A stretch of 64,000 nucleotides of DNA. Source: Aphidius gifuensis (lineage: Eukaryota > Arthropoda > Insecta > Hymenoptera > Braconidae). Location of the stretch: assembly GCF_014905175.1 (NCBI RefSeq), contig NC_057789.1, forward strand, positions 4,650,001 to 4,714,000, written 5' to 3'. Under the pieces are notes generated by a model. That model did no database searches. It was not told the origin of the DNA and saw only the letters and a program-made list of their open reading frames with translations. The stretch's first letter is position 1; the number at the start of each line of letters is the position of its first letter. A program made the position numbers and the translations under genes. Positions 23,789 through 36,146 of the stretch are shown here, piece by piece.

Positions 23789-23850
23789 ATGTGTGTGATA
23801 TCTGGACGTGGCAATGCACTTGTTGGCCTTGGATACGTGAGGACTCTAAG
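23789..23850 (+). other. Probable 5' exon of the first lipase gene, with a short upstream reading frame
   Basis: A sharply G/C-richer block ends at a donor (CTAAG/GTAAATGG). It contains ATG at 23789 and an open frame up to the donor (MCVISGRGNALVGLGYVRTL). No AG lies close upstream, so as a plus-strand exon it would be a first exon. Splicing to an acceptor at 24001 (CTGTTCAG) would put it in the 5' UTR of the lipase gene with an upstream frame. The same block also reads as a 63-bp exon on the minus strand between AG and GT, so the strand is not certain. Confidence 0.35.
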
Positions 23851-24057
23851 GTAAATGGTTTTTCTTTTTTTTTTTTTTTCAAACTTAACTTATTTTTTTT
23901 TGTTAAAACTTTGCTGATTCTCTCTGACTTGTTTATTCGTTATATTATTTCTCGACTTGTTATCCCCTATTTAACATCTTCCACAATGATTCTCTGTTCA
24001 GAAAGATATTTTCATTCAAACTACACAGTTGTTCTGCAAAATATATTGCAATCCAGT

Positions 24058-26663
24058 ATGAATATTATAAATTTTTATGTTTATTTTGTCATTTATTCAT
24101 TTCCAAATATCATTTTTGGACAACGTACTAGTTTAGATTCAATTGAAAATATAAAAATTTTAAGAGCAGTTAAAGATTTTACTTTGAGCTTTTTAGGTAA
24201 GTTTTTAAATTTGTATGGTGTTTTTTTTATCAATTTAATTTCTAGTGGTATTTTAAAAGATAAGATCATTTGTGTTTTTAAATTTATACAAATAAATTTA
24301 TAAATAGTTCATAGATAAATAAAAAATTTGTTTAAAAAATTAGATTAAACCTTGGTGAATTTAAAAAAAAAAAAAAAAAAATTATATTTCAATTTATTTT
24401 ACGTGAATGTAATTGATAAATGATATAGCAATTTTTATTGTATAATAATATTGAATTTTTTAATTAAATTAAACATATAATTAAGAATTTTACATATACA
24501 CTAGTTTATTTATCACGAGGTATCATTGATGTCAATCATTTTAAACGTTTCATTACATAAAAAAATTAATTGACTGTGTTATTTTTTTTATCTTCAATAA
24601 TAATAATTACAAGTTCAAATTTTTATTATACATGTATATTTTTAACAGGATCTACTGGAAAAAAAGAGAGTAGAGAATACAAAGATGGTGTTGACAAATC
24701 ACGAGTTCAAGAACAAATTCCAGAAAATATTAATTTTCCTTGCAACGTAACTGGTATAATCATTAAACACAATCAATATAGAAATAAAAAATCATCATCA
24801 TCATTACGATAATAATTATTTAAACATTACCCAAGTTTAATAGTTTTCCCATTATTATGTTTTTTTTTTTTTTTGCAGATGGTAGATCAAAGATTGTACC
24901 AACATCAGTAAACCGTCTTAGACCGGGTGACATTGACATCGTTGGAGCACTTGGTGATTCACTAACAGCTGGATTTGGTGTATTTTCAACATCAATTTTT
25001 AATATATTTATTGAAAATCGTGGTGTATCATTTCCCATTGGCGGACAAGATACATGGAGAAATGTTTTGACTCTTCCAAATATTCTCAAGGTTCAATAAT
25101 CATCCAAGAATAATTAACAAAAATAAATAAATAAATATTAAAATTCCAATAATTTATAATCAATAGGAATTTAATCCAAATCTTTATGGCTTTTCACTTG
25201 GTGATTCATACTCTCATCATGAAAAAACAAAATTTAATATTGCCGAAGTTGGAGCAATGTCCAGGGATTTACCATTTATGGCAAAACTTATTGTTAGAAA
25301 AATGAAAAATGATCCAAAAGTTAATATTAAACAACACTGGAAAGTAAATTATAAATTATATTAAAAATATATACAATAATATTAATTTATTAATTAATAA
25401 TTAAAAATATAATTAAATTTTTTATTATAGCATATTAATATATTCATAGGTAGTAATGATTTTTGCTCTGAAATATGTTGGGTAAAAAATCCATGGCAAG
25501 TGTTAAAAAATCATAAAATCGAAATGATTGAAACATTAAGAATATTGAGAGATAATTTACCAAGGACAATTGTTTCAATAATACCATCACCAAATCTAAA
25601 AGTCTTGGTAGAAATGAAGGGCAGATCAAAAATTTGCGAAATGACTGTTAGCATGGAATGTTCATGTCTCATTGGACTCACATGGAGAAAGCAACGAAAT
25701 GAATTTTACAATCTTATGACAAGGTTACACATTTTATTAAATGAATAATTTTTTTTTTTTTTTTATTTGCATCTTTTTATTATCTTGAAAAATATTTGCA
25801 ATATATTTATTTAATATTTTTTTACTTCAATAGATGGCAGGAGTTTGATGAACAAGTTGCAAATTTCGATGAATTTCATCGTGATGATTTTGCTGTTATT
25901 GCACAGCCATTATCAACAAATGTTAAATATCCAACATTATCAAATGGAATGACTGATTTTAGATATTTATCAAGTGATTGTTTTCATTTCAGTCAAATTG
26001 CTAATGCAAGAAGTAAGTTTATTATTATTTTTAAATTATTTACAACATCATTAAGATTATGTATTAATTTTAAACTCAAAACACATTAATCTTCAAGGGC
26101 TTATCTTCTTGATATTTATTATTATTTACTTGTCTATCTGTTCATTATTAATTTTTTTCTTCTTTTAATATACTTACCTTTAAATTACATAGTCATAAAT
26201 TATATTGATATATCTATATGTAAAGAGGAAAAAAAAAAAGCAGGAAATAGATTTCCTGCAACATAAAAATACTGAACAACAAAAAGAGGAGCTTTTTTTT
26301 TAAATATATAATATGAAGAAATTTAATTCAAGAATGAAGATGATGTCAATGACATTACGAAATGTCTGGCCTTTCTCTTTCACTGATCATACATGCCAAA
26401 CATATTTTTATAAATAAATATACATATATTTCTCACATCATTACACTGTCTGTTATTTTTTGATGATTGAATATTTGGTTTTTTATAAATGAGATGTTAT
26501 CTTGTTAATAAATTATGTTACAGCTGCAATATCATTGTGGAGAAATATGCTAGAACCAACAAATAATAAATCACGATTATGGACAGATGAAGGACCATTT
26601 CCCTGTCCAACTGAAAAACGACCTTATATTGCAACACCTCAAAATTCAATCAAATTTCAATGA
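24058..26663 (+). CDS. Phospholipase B1-like GDSL lipase, copy A
   Basis: Seven exons: 24058-24196, 24649-24753, 24879-25090, 25167-25343, 25431-25723, 25834-26012, 26524-26663; all phases agree, 414 residues. A hydrophobic N-terminus (MNIINFYVYFVIYSF) is a likely signal peptide. Residues 106-110 are the GDSL block with nucleophile Ser109 (GALGDSLTAGFG), IFIGSNDFC is the Asn-containing block III, and SSDCFHFS gives Asp357 and His360 of the catalytic triad. The arrangement matches membrane-associated phospholipase B1, which removes fatty acids from phospholipids, retinyl esters or other lipids. No clear C-terminal membrane anchor is visible, so the enzyme is probably secreted. A tandem partner starts 2.7 kb downstream. 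Confidence 0.9.
26240..26259. repeat. Small perfect hairpin in intron 6 of lipase A
   Basis: GCAGGAAA (26240-26247) and TTTCCTGC (26252-26259) form an 8-bp stem with a 4-base loop, directly after an A run. No role can be assigned. Confidence 0.4.
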
Positions 26664-29384
26664 CCTATTTTTATTTCTTTTGTTTCAATTAAAAGTTCAT
26701 AAATTTATACTTAAATTTTAATTACCAAGATAAAGCTGTATATATTTTTTTTTTTTTTCAAAATTATTATGTGATATTAAATGACTGATTTTAGATAAAT
26801 AAAAAAAATGACAATTTATTTTTTCCTGTCATCATGAAAATCATATTTTTTTTTCTCCATATAAAAATCACAATTTATAATAAAAAAAAAATTATTTGAA
26901 ATATAAAACAAATAGTTATAGCTAGTTTTTTATTATGGCAATTTTTTTTTTTTTTTTAACCACATCAAACTTGTCTAGTTAACAATAATAGTACTTGAAA
27001 AAAAATTGCATAAATTTATGCAATATTTTTTGAAAGACAATGAGATATTAAAAATAAAAAAAAAAAACATTAACCACAGGAATTTTTGGCTCATAAAAAT
27101 GCGAGATTAGTTTAAGACTTTTGTATCGTTGTGTCATCGTATGGCCCACACGCCACCACCTCGTCATGAATTTCTCTTTTTTTTTTTAAATTTATCATAA
27201 CAATATAAATATTAATATATCCAATGATTAACTTCTCAATTTCTATTGCCTAAATAATATTCATAAATGATGATGAGAGAAAAAAAAGAAGTATATAATT
27301 AAAGAAAAATAAAAAAAACGTTAAACAAAAAATATTTTATATTATAAATATATATCCGCAATTGAAAAACATGTATACTCTTACTCACGTATTGGAAAAG
27401 TGCAAAGGCAAGTTATTGCACTGCAAGCATACAAAAAAAAAAAAATAGTCGAGAGTGCTTATGTGGATGCCAATGCGTTTCTGATGAGAGAAAAACGAAT
27501 ATATATATTTTTTTTATTTATAAAAAATATAAAATATATATATGAAAAGTAGAGGGGGGTCCCCAGCACCTGTTGATGCGCGTGGACATCACCTACCAGT
27601 TCTCTGGTTCACTACTTCATTCATACTCCGGCAAATCACCTGGACTCAGGTCTCCGTGTCTCTCCCCGGCTTACCTGGACTAATATTCAAGTTCATATAT
27701 TATATTTTATATTAAATAATTTAACCTTTTATTACCGAGTTATGTTGATTATTTAATATCAAAAAAAAAAAATTAAAAATAAATTTAAAAATTAAAAACA
27801 AAGTTAAATCATTAAAAATTTAATAAAGTGAAAATTATTTTGTGTAAGTGTTTATGTGTTTATAACAAAATAAAATTATATTTTTATTTTTGATCAAATA
27901 ATAAAAGGTAAGATGATAAATTAGAATAAAATTTTTAAAGGGAAAAATTTTTATATAATAAATAAGATAAAGTTGAAAGTATTATGTGAAGTAAATAATA
28001 ATCAGATAAAACTATAGAGTAATAAATAACAAATAAATTTACGTATAATCATTTGAGAAGATACAAAACGTGTATATATATTTTTTTTATTTTTGTCTCA
28101 TGATATTTGTCTTGTATATTTTCACGATGAAACTTCGACCTAGCGGGGAAAGTACCTAGCAAATAAAACTCATCGAAGAATTAAAAGTATTTGCCAAGTA
28201 TTTAACCAAAGGTGAATTTGTCACTTGAATAATAATACGATTAAAAATAATTTAAATAAATAAATATGTTCTTTAATAATTTATAATTTATACAATTACA
28301 TTTTATCATCAAAATAAAATATAAAAAATATAAAATTCCCATTTTTTTAATTTGATAATTATTTAAAAATGTATGCAGTGTTTAAAATTGATAATAAATA
28401 TGAATATATATAGATCACTTTCATTTCAGTTATGATAAAGGGTAATTATTTTCGTCTCGATCCTCTTTTCATCATCGAAAATTATTATATTACTTTTTAA
28501 TGTGCAATTTATAATCGAGCCGCTGTAATGTCATTGAATGACCTCGATCTTCGATTTCGATAATAATTTCGTGTACCGCGGTGAGACCGCCAGTTGAACG
28601 TCCCCATAGCCCCCGGGTTAAAAGAGAGTAGTCTCGGTTTAAATACATGTAACCCTTATTTATTCACATGTGAATAAAAAAAAATATATATATGATCAAA
28701 CACTAACGTACTTGTGATTGGGCCAAATTACTATTTAGAAAGCTGTACGAAGATATAAAAAACAATCGACCAGTAAGACAGAAATTTAAAACACAAAAAA
28801 AAATTAATTTATAAATTAAATATCATAAGTAAAAATTACAAAATTTTATTAGTAAAACTAAATTTATGATAAAAAATATAAAATCCATTTAATGAGATAA
28901 ATAGAAATGATTTTTTCATCACTTTTGATTTTGCAAAATTTATAAATATGTAGATAAAAAAAAATTTTATTTAAAAAATATTCAAAAAAAATTGGGGAAA
29001 CTTTCGAAAATGATGCAAAATTTATGATAATCATGAGAACTTTGACACTCTCTATTAAATAAATACTTTTAAGATTTTTTTTAAAATAAACTTTTTTTTT
29101 TTTTTTTACAGGTTTTAGCAGTAGTAAAAAATAAAAAGTAAAAGTTATCTAATAGATAATGAAGAGTTGTTGGTTTATCGTTGCCAGACGATGACATTGA
29201 AAATATCTGTGAAAAATTTTGGCGGCAGAAGAGGATGGAGGAGCCTTTGATTTTCATCACTTGATGATTTCCTTCTTTCCCTTTTTTTTAGACAATTTTA
29301 TTTCTAGATTATTTAACTACCCTTCTACTAACCTTTCCCTTGGAAAAAAAAATTCAAAAAACTGCAAAGAAAGCTACATCTAGG
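26664..29384. promoter_or_regulatory. Spacer between the two lipase genes with promoter-like G/C pockets
   Basis: The left part is the 3' UTR of lipase A. Two pockets are clearly richer in G/C: 27545-27690 and 28490-28650 (with CCGCGG, CCCCCGGG and a TTTAAATA box). They look like promoter or 5' UTR sequence of lipase B. A donor-like CCA/GTAAGA at about 28770 and an acceptor (TTTTTTACAG) at 29110, before a block running into the ATG at 29385, suggest a spliced 5' leader. Exact starts cannot be read. Confidence 0.4.
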
Positions 29385-32300
29385 ATGAGGAAGGAAATTT
29401 TTATTTTTGTAATTGTTATTTTACCAAATGTGCACACGCAATTCATTGCAGACTCGCTCAGATATTTACTCAATACAGGTCGAGTGAGTTTTAATTTTTT
29501 TTAAATTTTGAAAAATTTTTTAAACTTATAACAGTCGTAACATATTACGATTGGTTATTGATAAAAATAATATCAATTAAATAAACTACATTTAATCATG
29601 TCAATTGACGTAATCCACTTCATAAACTTTCTTTAAAAATATTTTATTTTTTATATTTTGTCATAAATTTAAAAGTCATGAAGTTGAAAATTTTCTACCT
29701 GTTTTTTTTTTTATCAATATTATTTTTTTTTCATTAGAAATCTATGATAAATATTATCTATTTAATTAATTTTATTTTTAATATACAAACCATATCAAAC
29801 ATTGACATGTTATTTTTATTTTTTTTTCCCCACCAATATAAATGTTTAAAATTCATTATAAAAAAAAAATATAATCACAATAATTACAATTTACAGATAA
29901 AAAATTAAATAATAAATTTCTTTTTATAAAATTTTAGCACATAATAATATCAACTTGTTTAGTTACAATTTACATTGAATAAAATGCAAAAAGTTTTTGA
30001 ATTATTTAAATAAATTTATTATGTATAAATGCAAATTAAAGAAAAGGAAAAGTACAAACGTGACAAGAATTGTAAAAATATATTGATGGTCTCTTGACAA
30101 TTTTGTGCACACTAAACTAACTGTAAATATAAATATGAAAAACTTGTTGGCCTTAATATTAAAAAAATTAAAATAACAACAAAAAAATCAAGTGTCAATT
30201 TTAATAATTAAAAATTCATACAAAAAATTTTTTAAAATTAAATAAAATATATTTTTTTGTTCAAGTATGAAATCAATGAGAATGGTGTATCTTATCCAAC
30301 GATTGTTGATGGTGTTAGAAGACAACGTAGTATATCTCAACAGGTACCATTTCCATGTGACACTAAAAATGGAAGGTGAGAGTGAAAATAATTTTTAAAT
30401 TATAATTTATTTATGCTAATATATGAAAATATAAATTAAATATTTATTTAATGTTCACAATGTTTATATTTAATTATTTTTTAGATCATTAAAAATACCG
30501 TCTGATGTAAATCGTTTAAAAATCGGTGATATTGATGTTATTGCTGGTCTTGGTGATTCACTTGTTGCAGCAAGTGGTGCACTTGAAGAATTTGCAATTG
30601 GTACATTCATTGAAGCACGTGGTGTTAGTTGGTGTGCAGGTGGACAAGGAAATTGGCGAACATATTTTACTGTTCCAAATTTAATAAAAGTATAATATTT
30701 GTCTTTTTTTATTTATAACATATATATAATATATTTATTAGTTGTAATAATAATTATTATTCAAAAAAAAAAACAAGGAATTTAATGGAAATTTAACCGG
30801 TTATGCTACGGGTACTGGAGAATTTATTTCTTCAAAGGCTGGACTTAATATCGCATTTCCAGTTGCTGCAACCGAAGATGCCCTACATCAAGCAAAAATT
30901 CTTGTAAAAAGAATTAAAAATAATCCAAAGATAGATTTTAAAAAACACTGGAAGGTAATATTTATTTGAATTAAATATATTTTCAAATATTAAATTACAT
31001 TTAATTTAATTTATTTTTCAGATGATTACTATTTTATTTGGTGCAAATGACATTTGTTCAGCTCAGTGTTACAGTCCAGTGGCATTTTCACCAGCAAAAT
31101 ATGCGCTAAATCTTAGAAAAGCATTGGATTATTTAAGGCTTATGTTACCAAGAACATTTGTGAATTTAGTTCCTGCCATAGGTTGATTTATATTAACTTA
31201 TATTTTATTTTTTACAATTAGATTTTTTTTGATTTTTATAAATACGATATTAATTTTAATTTTTTAATAATAATATTTTTTGTATTTTAGATGTAACTGT
31301 ATCAGTTAGAGTGACTCGTAGTGTAATGTGTAATTTGATACATCCACTTTACTGTGCTTGTCTTCATCAAGGCAAAAGACCAGATATTGCTGCTTCAAAA
31401 ATGGTCAGACTTTATCAGCAAGCTGTTGATTCTCTAGTCTCTTCTGGAAGGTATATAATTATAAATATAATTTAATTTATTATTAAATAATTATTTTTAT
31501 TTTATTCAAAGGTATGATACCACCGAGGATTTTACAGTGGTTGTTCAACCATTTACTAAAATGTTTAATGCTCCAAATTCTGATCCAAGTAAAGCACCAC
31601 CGTTTGATTCAAATATGGTCACTTATGATTGTTTTCATTTTAGTCAAAAAGGACATGCACTTGGTAATTATTATTAACATCTATTATTTCAATTGTCGAT
31701 AACGTAGTTAAATAATTTTTTTATTTTTTCCTTATTTTCAACGCTCGATAGTTTAGATATTTTTTCTATATTTTTTTTAAATACAAATTTTATTTATAAA
31801 AAAAGATAATTTAAAAATTATTCATATTGTTTTTTATAGTAAAATATTATTTGCAATTATCATAAGATATTCTAAATAAGATGATAGATTAAAAAAAAAA
31901 ATATAAATTTTTAAAATTCCATTTGAAGCACCTGGAAAACATAATGCAAATTAAAAATGAAAAAAAAAAGATTTATAGTTATTGTTGTCTGGCTGTATCA
32001 TCAATTGATATTTAATTTTTATAATTTCTATTCTTGTTTTTTTTTATTTATTTATTACTATTAAAAAAAAGCCAGACAGATAGAGAAAAAAAAAAAAAAA
32101 TTTATTACTCTTCAAGCAGACAGTTATGTACTATTGAATATTAGTTTTTTTGTTTTTTTATCGTTCAATTTATTCAGGGTATAAATCGATATTATATAAT
32201 TTTTTTATTTTTCAATTAAAAGTTCAAATAATAATTGGCTTGTAATTGATATTTTATAAGCTCAAAGAAGACAATAAATATTTGTTTGATTAGAAAAATA

Positions 32301-33144
32301 TTGTCAATGAGTTTATTAAAGAGAAACAAGACTGAATATTTTTTTGAAAATTATTTTACATGATGATTTGCGTTTTAATAAATTTTTCCAGTGTTAAAAT
32401 TTATCTACATTATTTGAGTTATTTATAAATCGAAAAGATAATGGAAAATATATTTTTTATAATTACATTTGTCTCGTTTGATTGACAAGGTATTGAAACA
32501 ATTTAAAAATAATTTAAAATTTTGCTTTTTTTATCGTCAATTAATGACACTATTTATTGCTTTTTCTCACACTCAATGAAATATTTATAAATCATATTTG
32601 AAAAGTAATTTTAAATGACAGGAAAATTATAATATTCAAAAAAATAAATTCACTTGATATTTAAATATAAAAATAATATATTTATAATATTTAAAGTTTG
32701 TTTAAATAATAAAGTGTCATGTACTTAAAATCATTTGAGAAAATAAATTTTTTTAAATGAGGAAAATAGTCATGAAACTGTCGAAACACGTGTATGTATT
32801 ATTTTTTTTTTTTTAAATAACATTACATAGTCGCGTGACATTTATACACACGCGTTATGTATTATATATTTATTTTTTTCAATAAAAATATTGAATGCTA
32901 TTGCATCAGTGACCTCTTTATTTTCAAAAGCAACAAAACATTAATTTTTATTTTTCATTTTACAGTGGCAAATTTATTGTGGAACAATATGCTCGAACCA
33001 GTTGGAAATAAAAGCCAAAATCATCTTCCAAAGCTGATGGAAAAAGTCCATTGTCCAACTGAAAATGCACCTTATATATTTACAAATAAAAATTCAAAAA
33101 GATATCGTGATTATGGACATCAAGATGGAATTATTCCTCGATGA
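29385..33144 (+). CDS. Phospholipase B1-like GDSL lipase, copy B
   Basis: Eight exons: 29385-29483, 30266-30375, 30485-30689, 30778-30954, 31022-31181, 31291-31450, 31512-31663, 32966-33144; all phases agree, 413 residues. Signal-peptide-like start (MRKEIFIFVIVILPNVHTQF). Ser95 sits in the GDSL block AGLGDSLVAASG, LFGANDIC is block III, and TYDCFHFS gives Asp343 and His346. Exons 4 of copies A and B are both 177 bp and both end in KHW or QHW plus Lys, and several introns are shared, so the genes arose by tandem duplication. Copy B has an intron (31182-31290) where copy A has one continuous 293-bp exon. The products have diverged well beyond a recent duplicate. Intron 7 is 1.3 kb with nothing recognisable except short inverted repeats. 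Confidence 0.9.
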
Positions 33145-33196
33145 AAAAAAAAAAAAAATTACATGGAATTTGAGAATGGTGTTTCTGATAATAACC

Positions 33197-33250
33197 TTGA
33201 TGGATATATGATTTTTTTTCAACAAAAAAAATCATAAAAAATTCATCAAG
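33197..33250 (+). repeat. Two-part hairpin in the lipase B 3' UTR
   Basis: TATGATTTTTTTT (33207-33219) pairs perfectly with AAAAAAAATCATA (33224-33236) over a CAAC loop. Outside it CTTGATG (33197-33203) pairs with CATCAAG (33244-33250). It begins about 50 bases after the stop codon. It may act on mRNA stability or 3' processing, or be a remnant of a small element. Confidence 0.55.
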
Positions 33251-33845
33251 ATAGATGGAAAAAAAAGAGCATTAAAATTGCTGAACTGCCATTGCGAAAT
33301 ATGCGTGAAAAAAAGTAAATTTGCCAACTCACAAGATAAATGAGTTTTTTTTTTTGAAAAATAGTTAAATTAAAATTTTATGATTAATAATAAAATATTA
33401 AATTAATCAGAGCCCGTGTACCTCTAATGCTCAATCCTAATTAAGCAATATAAAAAATAATTTATTTAGATATTTTTTAAGATACTTAAGATTTATTTAG
33501 ATAGATAGTTCAAATTAACTGACTAATTTTTATCGAAATATATATAATGATCTTGCTCAGGTTTATGACCTATTATAATATATTATAAAAAATAAATAAA
33601 TAAATATGAAATTGTACCTTTATTTAAAGAAAAAAAAATATAGTCAAGTGCTCCAAGTTGCACCCTAAGTGTCCCGTAGGATTTTTTTTTATTTTTTTTT
33701 CTTGCCGTTCGATTAATTTTTTTTTTATATTTCATCTATCATTATTAAATTTCAGTAATTTTAAATCTTTGGGCTTTGAATTCAGATATGAAAATTTATG
33801 GTTAAAATTTTAACTGTATGATTCGAATCAGCATTATATATATGT

Positions 33846-34177
33846 GTATACATTTTATAGCTTATTAATAGCTAGTTACAAGATTCAATCTAACCGAACT
33901 ATAGACGGAACTCTACCAATCTCGGATTTCTTTTAACGTTCGATGCTGTTCAATACGCAAAGTATTTTTGCTTCTGTTCATATTATATTTTATTATAAAA
34001 TTTGTATAAAAAAATTATGATTAATCTGATTTTGTTTTTATAAAAACTATATATTATAAGGTAAAATAGATATTCACTGGCCAGTTATTATCTATCGAAA
34101 CTGTATACATTTTTTAGCTAATATACAAATAGCTAGTCACGAGATTCAATCTCACGAAACTGCACAAAATTCTACCA
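33846..34177. repeat. Diverged direct repeat, about 257-bp period
   Basis: Segment 33846-33918 and segment 34103-34177 share GTATACATTTT, a TAGCT-rich middle, AATAGCTAGT, GATTCAATCT and TCTACCA in the same order and spacing, with scattered substitutions. This points to an old tandem duplication or two copies of a dispersed element. Confidence 0.6.
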
Positions 34178-34203
34178 GAGTATATCTAGATCAGTATGTC
34201 GAT

Positions 34204-36077
34204 TTATTTTTCATTATTAAAATTAGACTTAAAAAAAACATCTGATAGCGCTAATGATTTGAAAATATCATCACGATCTTCAAAAGATACATAAATAAAT
34301 ATTGGTTTTTTATGATATTTTGTTAATTCTAAAATTTCTGTGACAATTTTAAAAGTTACTTTTGTATTTCTAACATATAAAATTTTTAAATTTGGCAAAT
34401 TTTCAAATAGTTTAACTACTGATCTATTGGTGATACAAGTGCAATTAGATAAATGCAAGTATTCACATTTTTCATAAGCTAAACATTGAACTGATTGATC
34501 AGTGATAAAGTCATTTTTTTCTAATCCATTTAAATTAAATTTCAGTGATTCTAATTGTTTTAAATTATTAAGTGCAATCATACCATTATCTGTTATATTT
34601 TTACCAATTACATCTAAATGCTTCAATTTTTTAGCATTATTACAAAGATTAATGAAAAATTCATCTGTAACGCCACAATCATAATCAATATACAAGGTCT
34701 CAAGATGTTGCAAATTCCCAATTGGATACATGTTGATTGTTTTATCAAACACTGAATGATTGTTCAGCCAGGAACACATGAATCTTAAATGTACCAAATT
34801 TTTTATTTCACCTATTGACTCGACTAATGATTGGCTTGGTTCAAAATTAATTAATTTTAATTTATTCAAAGTGATTAATTGAGGAAATACCTGAAAATAA
34901 ATGAAATTTTTTATCGTCATATAATAATATTTAAAAAATTTAAACTTACCAAAGCCAATGAATCTGGTAGGCCGAGATATTTTTCATTTTGATTACGTGA
35001 AAGACATAACTCTTTCAAGGTTCTACGAACTTCTTCTAATGACTTGACTAAAGTCAATGGTAGAGTTGAATTTTTACATTGCCAATGAATCCTCAGTATT
35101 TCAAGATGACACATGTTATAAAAAACATTTTCAAAATCTTGATTTTCGAATTCTTTAAATTGTAATAAAAGTTCTTTGAGATTATGACAATTAGTAGTAA
35201 TAAATGGCATTATTTGCGAAAAAGGATATTCTTTTACATTCAGAAATTCAAGGCGAGATCCACAAATATTAATTAGGTATTTAAAATCATTTACTTTTTC
35301 ATGTAATTTATTATCAGAATGAGCTTTATCCTTTTTAAATCTATATGATCTACAGCAGGAGTAAAAGAAATGATTCTGGTCATCTGTGCATACTGAAAAA
35401 TTAATTAAATATCATCATTAGTATATTTAAAATATATAATATTATAAAGTTTATTTTATTTTATCATAAAAAATTAAAGTGTCGTTATATTCTTACTTTC
35501 TTTGAGTCGTTCACTAACAAATATTCCATCCTTTTCAAGCACCAACCAACAATATACTTCCATTGCTCTATGTAAACGATTCATTTTGCATTTATCGAAA
35601 TTATTATTTACTACATCTTTATGTTCATTAGTACTACTAAAAACAGAAAATCGATCAGTACCAATATTTATAAGATTGCGTTCATCTTCATAGTCATCTG
35701 CAAGAGGCTATAAGATAAAAAAAATATATTATTTATTTTATAAATTTGTCTTATTTTTTTCGTAATTTTTATAGCTAGAATTTACAAGTTTGACTACATT
35801 AATGACGTTATTCTTTATTTCAATTTAAATATTAATTAGCTGGAATAAATTTATTAATATATTACTTTGAAAACTTTTAATTTATTAATATTTAATACTG
35901 ATGTACTGATGAATTGAATTTTTAATTTGGCTTTTTATTATTGATTATAAATTATAATAAACAATAAATAATTACATTAGCTAAAAACTTAATTAATTTG
36001 CGAATATTCACTTGATCTTGATACAATATAGATAAATTAAAACTTACTATTTTTTCCAGGATTTGGTCAATATTCAT
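34204..36077 (-). CDS. Leucine-rich-repeat protein, unrecognised family
   Basis: Four exons, 36048-36077, 35497-35707, 34950-35392 and 34204-34890, join in phase to 456 residues starting MNIDQILEKI. From about residue 130 to the end there are irregular leucine-rich repeats, for example CHNLKELLLQF, LEILRIHW, LKHLDVIGKNITDNGM, CEYLHLSNCTCITNRSV and LPNLKILYVRNT, close to the cysteine-containing LRR type of FBXL proteins. I do not see an F-box, so a role in an SCF ubiquitin ligase is only possible, not shown. No signal peptide or membrane segment. The start is the first ATG after an acceptor at 36110 (CTGTTGAACAG). The gene sits between repeats and a decayed insertion, and may belong to a fast-evolving family. 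Confidence 0.75.
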
Positions 36078-36146
36078 TGTATCTCTTGGATGGTTAATCT
36101 TTGCACCAATCTGTTCAACAGAAATAAATAAAATCTTGTAAAGTTA

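Larger units (their letters stand above)
33145..34203. other. Convergent spacer between lipase B and the LRR gene
   Basis: Holds the 3' UTR of lipase B, with a long hairpin at 33197-33250, and that of the LRR gene. Two related segments of about 70 bp (33846-33918 and 34103-34177) form a direct repeat. No coding sequence seen. Confidence 0.55.

Noticed and set aside
26335..26390. Possible box C/D RNA in intron 6 of lipase A (GATGATG to CTGA)
   Set aside because: Terminal stem only about 4 bp, total length too short, no recognisable guide.
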